Shown piece by piece: positions 22,431-23,214 of a stretch of DNA of 23,214 nucleotides (position 1 is its first letter; the number at the start of each line of letters is the position of its first letter). A program made the translations under genes and the position numbers. The DNA lies in the IMG/VR virus record IMGVR_UViG_3300020419_000083, positions 1-23,214 of that record; one strand, given 5' to 3'. The stretch is from a virus. The notes beneath the pieces were generated by a model, which saw only the letters and a program-made list of their open reading frames with translations, made no database searches and was not told the DNA's origin.

Positions 22431-22441
22431 TCTGTCACAAC

Positions 22442-22467
22442 GACCCCTTCACAAGGGGTCTCTTTTT
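22442..22467 (+). terminator. Rho-independent terminator
   Basis: An 8-bp stem GACCCCTT (22442-22449) / AAGGGGTC (22453-22460) with a 3-base loop and a T tract at 22463-22467. Confidence 0.9.
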
Positions 22468-22497
22468 GTGTATAATAATTACATCAACAATAATATT

Positions 22498-22764
22498 ATG
22501 GATTTAATTCACGAACGTTACCCTTACAAGTATGTTACTTGTGGTACACTAGAGATCAATGGTAAACCTGATTGTCGTATTTTAAAGTTGGACGAATACT
22601 CACAGAGATATAAGACAATGTATTACTGTGACAATATGGATCAGATGATGACTGCTATTGAAGACTTTGAATACACCAAATGGTTAGACCCCGCAGGTGT
22701 TCCTTGTTACGAAAAAGATGAGAGTAGTAACACTTCTGATACAGATGCTACACTCATTTCGTAA
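22498..22764 (+). CDS. 88-residue protein, unknown
   Basis: From ATG 22498: MDLIHERYPYKYVTCGTLEINGKPDC followed by YSQRYKTMYYCDNMDQMMTAIEDFEYTKWLDPAGVPCYEKD, and a Ser/Thr/Asp-rich tail. Cysteines at 15, 26, 44 and 69 could bind a metal or be chance. The longer frame from 22414 runs through the previous terminator and is rejected. A TATAAT (22471-22476) sits between the terminator and this gene, but without a good -35. No family is recognised. It ends just before a terminator. Confidence 0.62.
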   Translation: MDLIHERYPYKYVTCGTLEINGKPDCRILKLDEYSQRYKTMYYCDNMDQMMTAIEDFEYTKWLDPAGVPCYEKDESSNTSDTDATLIS

Positions 22765-22789
22765 ACTTAGTTTACAATAAATACAAATT

Positions 22790-22812
22790 AAGACTCCTTC
22801 GGGGGTCTTTTT
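22790..22812 (+). terminator. Rho-independent terminator with UUCG-type loop
   Basis: An 8-bp stem AAGACTCC (22790-22797) / GGGGTCTT (22802-22809), one T-G pair, closed by the stable TTCG tetraloop, then Ts to 22812. A smaller hairpin GTAAAC-TTA-GTTTAC (22761-22775) overlaps the preceding stop codon. Confidence 0.9.
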
Positions 22813-22853
22813 AAGTATTTACACTTATATTTGTGTTAGGATACCCACATAAC

Positions 22854-22883
22854 TTGACATAAATCTTCACAATACTATATAAT
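22854..22883 (+). promoter_or_regulatory. Near-consensus sigma-70 promoter for hli
   Basis: TTGACA (22854-22859), an 18-base spacer and TATAAT (22878-22883), both perfect hexamers. The terminator just upstream insulates it. It should be read by unmodified host RNA polymerase, so the hli genes can be made from the first minutes of infection. Confidence 0.85.
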
Positions 22884-22908
22884 ATATGTAACGTTTCTTT
22901 ACAAACGA

Positions 22909-23109
22909 ATGACAACAGTAACTGAATCTGGCGGTCGCCAGAATATGTACGCAACTGAACCACCAATCATAGTTGACAAGAACTATGAAGGTTATGGTTT
23001 AAACGCTGAGAAAACCAACGGACGTTGGGCAATGATCGGTATAGTTGCAGGGGTAACATCATATGCCTTAACTGGCAGTTTTTTCTTCGGTGGAATCCTA
23101 GGATTCTAA
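22909..23109 (+). CDS. hli: High-light-inducible protein (HLIP)
   Basis: A 66-residue, one-helix chlorophyll-binding protein. The Chl-binding motif is AEKTNGRWAMIG (E34, N37, R39) and the helix continues VAGVTSYALTG. Phage HLIPs are thought to bind chlorophyll and carotenoid and protect photosystem proteins of the infected cyanobacterium from light damage while phage D1 (psbA) is made. The first 30 residues are longer than the shortest HLIPs and polar. It starts 26 bases after the perfect -10 box. A second hli begins two bases after its stop, so they are cotranscribed; hli genes in cyanophages often lie next to psbA, which may be just beyond this window. Confidence 0.95.
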   Translation: MTTVTESGGRQNMYATEPPIIVDKNYEGYGLNAEKTNGRWAMIGIVAGVTSYALTGSFFFGGILGF

Positions 23110-23111
23110 CG

Positions 23112-23214
23112 ATGAAGTTTCAATCACAATTTACAATTACTAAAGAGGACAAACTAATGACTCCAGAAGCAGAAAGATTTAACGGTTGGGCAGCAATGCT
23201 CGGTTTCGTAGCAG
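23112..23214 (+). CDS. hli: Second HLIP, cut by the window edge
   Basis: The frame from ATG 23112 runs to the end of the window. TPEAERFNGWAAMLGFVA has the HLIP helix pattern (ExxNGxxAMxG: E and N kept, W in place of R in the first copy's R position). Sequence outside the helix differs from the first HLIP, so it is a distinct paralogue rather than a recent copy. An in-frame ATG (23157) just before this helix is a possible shorter start. Confidence 0.85.
   Translation, partial: MKFQSQFTITKEDKLMTPEAERFNGWAAMLGFVA

Noticed and set aside
22776-22783. Late-type box AATAAATA before the 22790 terminator
   Set aside because: A transcript from it would be terminated within about 25 bases; probably chance in AT-rich sequence.

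Overview
The window is an AT-rich, densely packed stretch of a T4-like marine cyanophage (a myovirus infecting Prochlorococcus or Synechococcus). Every gene I can support lies on the + strand, and many overlap by 1-50 bases. The assignment rests on a T4-type replication set (gp43, UvsX, gp41, gp61), NrdA/NrdB, and genes typical of cyanophages: MazG, TalC, HLIP (hli) and DUF4278-type small proteins. No tRNA, CRISPR array or insertion sequence was found, and no gap without a gene exceeds 300 bases.

Layout. (1) 1-145: the tail of an upstream gene, then a strong terminator. (2) 146-7690: replication and nucleotide metabolism. A small unknown gene and two Sm-like proteins are followed by DNA polymerase gp43, recombinase UvsX, a 2OG-Fe(II) oxygenase, helicase gp41, MazG, a small membrane protein and a second 2OG-Fe(II) oxygenase. 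(3) 7707-15570: a block that looks late-expressed and virion-associated, inserted inside the replication block. It holds a PD-(D/E)XK-like protein, a ligase-like nucleotidyltransferase, an NMNAT-like nucleotidyltransferase with a T4-like capsid-targeting peptide, a long Lys-rich protein, an EF-hand-loop protein, an Ig-like domain protein and several unknowns. T4-late-type boxes (CTAAATA, NATAAATA) lie at several of its gene junctions. (4) 15583-20082: primase gp61, then NrdA and NrdB, tightly overlapped. (5) 20083-20940: a regulatory hub with overlapping early-type and late-type promoters, an RNA repeat resembling the glutamine-riboswitch (Downstream-peptide) family, and four very small genes, two carrying TYRG/YRG motifs. 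(6) 20941-23214: transaldolase TalC, a 49-residue protein, a GIY-YIG nuclease-like protein, two small unknowns, and two hli genes, the second cut by the window edge.

How the parts may work together: gp43, gp41, gp61 and UvsX copy and recombine phage DNA. NrdAB and MazG adjust nucleotide pools. TalC and the HLIPs redirect host carbon flow and protect the photosystems. The most unusual parts are the candidate virion-packaged enzyme set at 7.7-11 kb and the 20.1-20.45 kb element, which may couple small-protein expression to host glutamine (nitrogen) status. Both interpretations are inferred from motifs and have not been tested by database search or folding.
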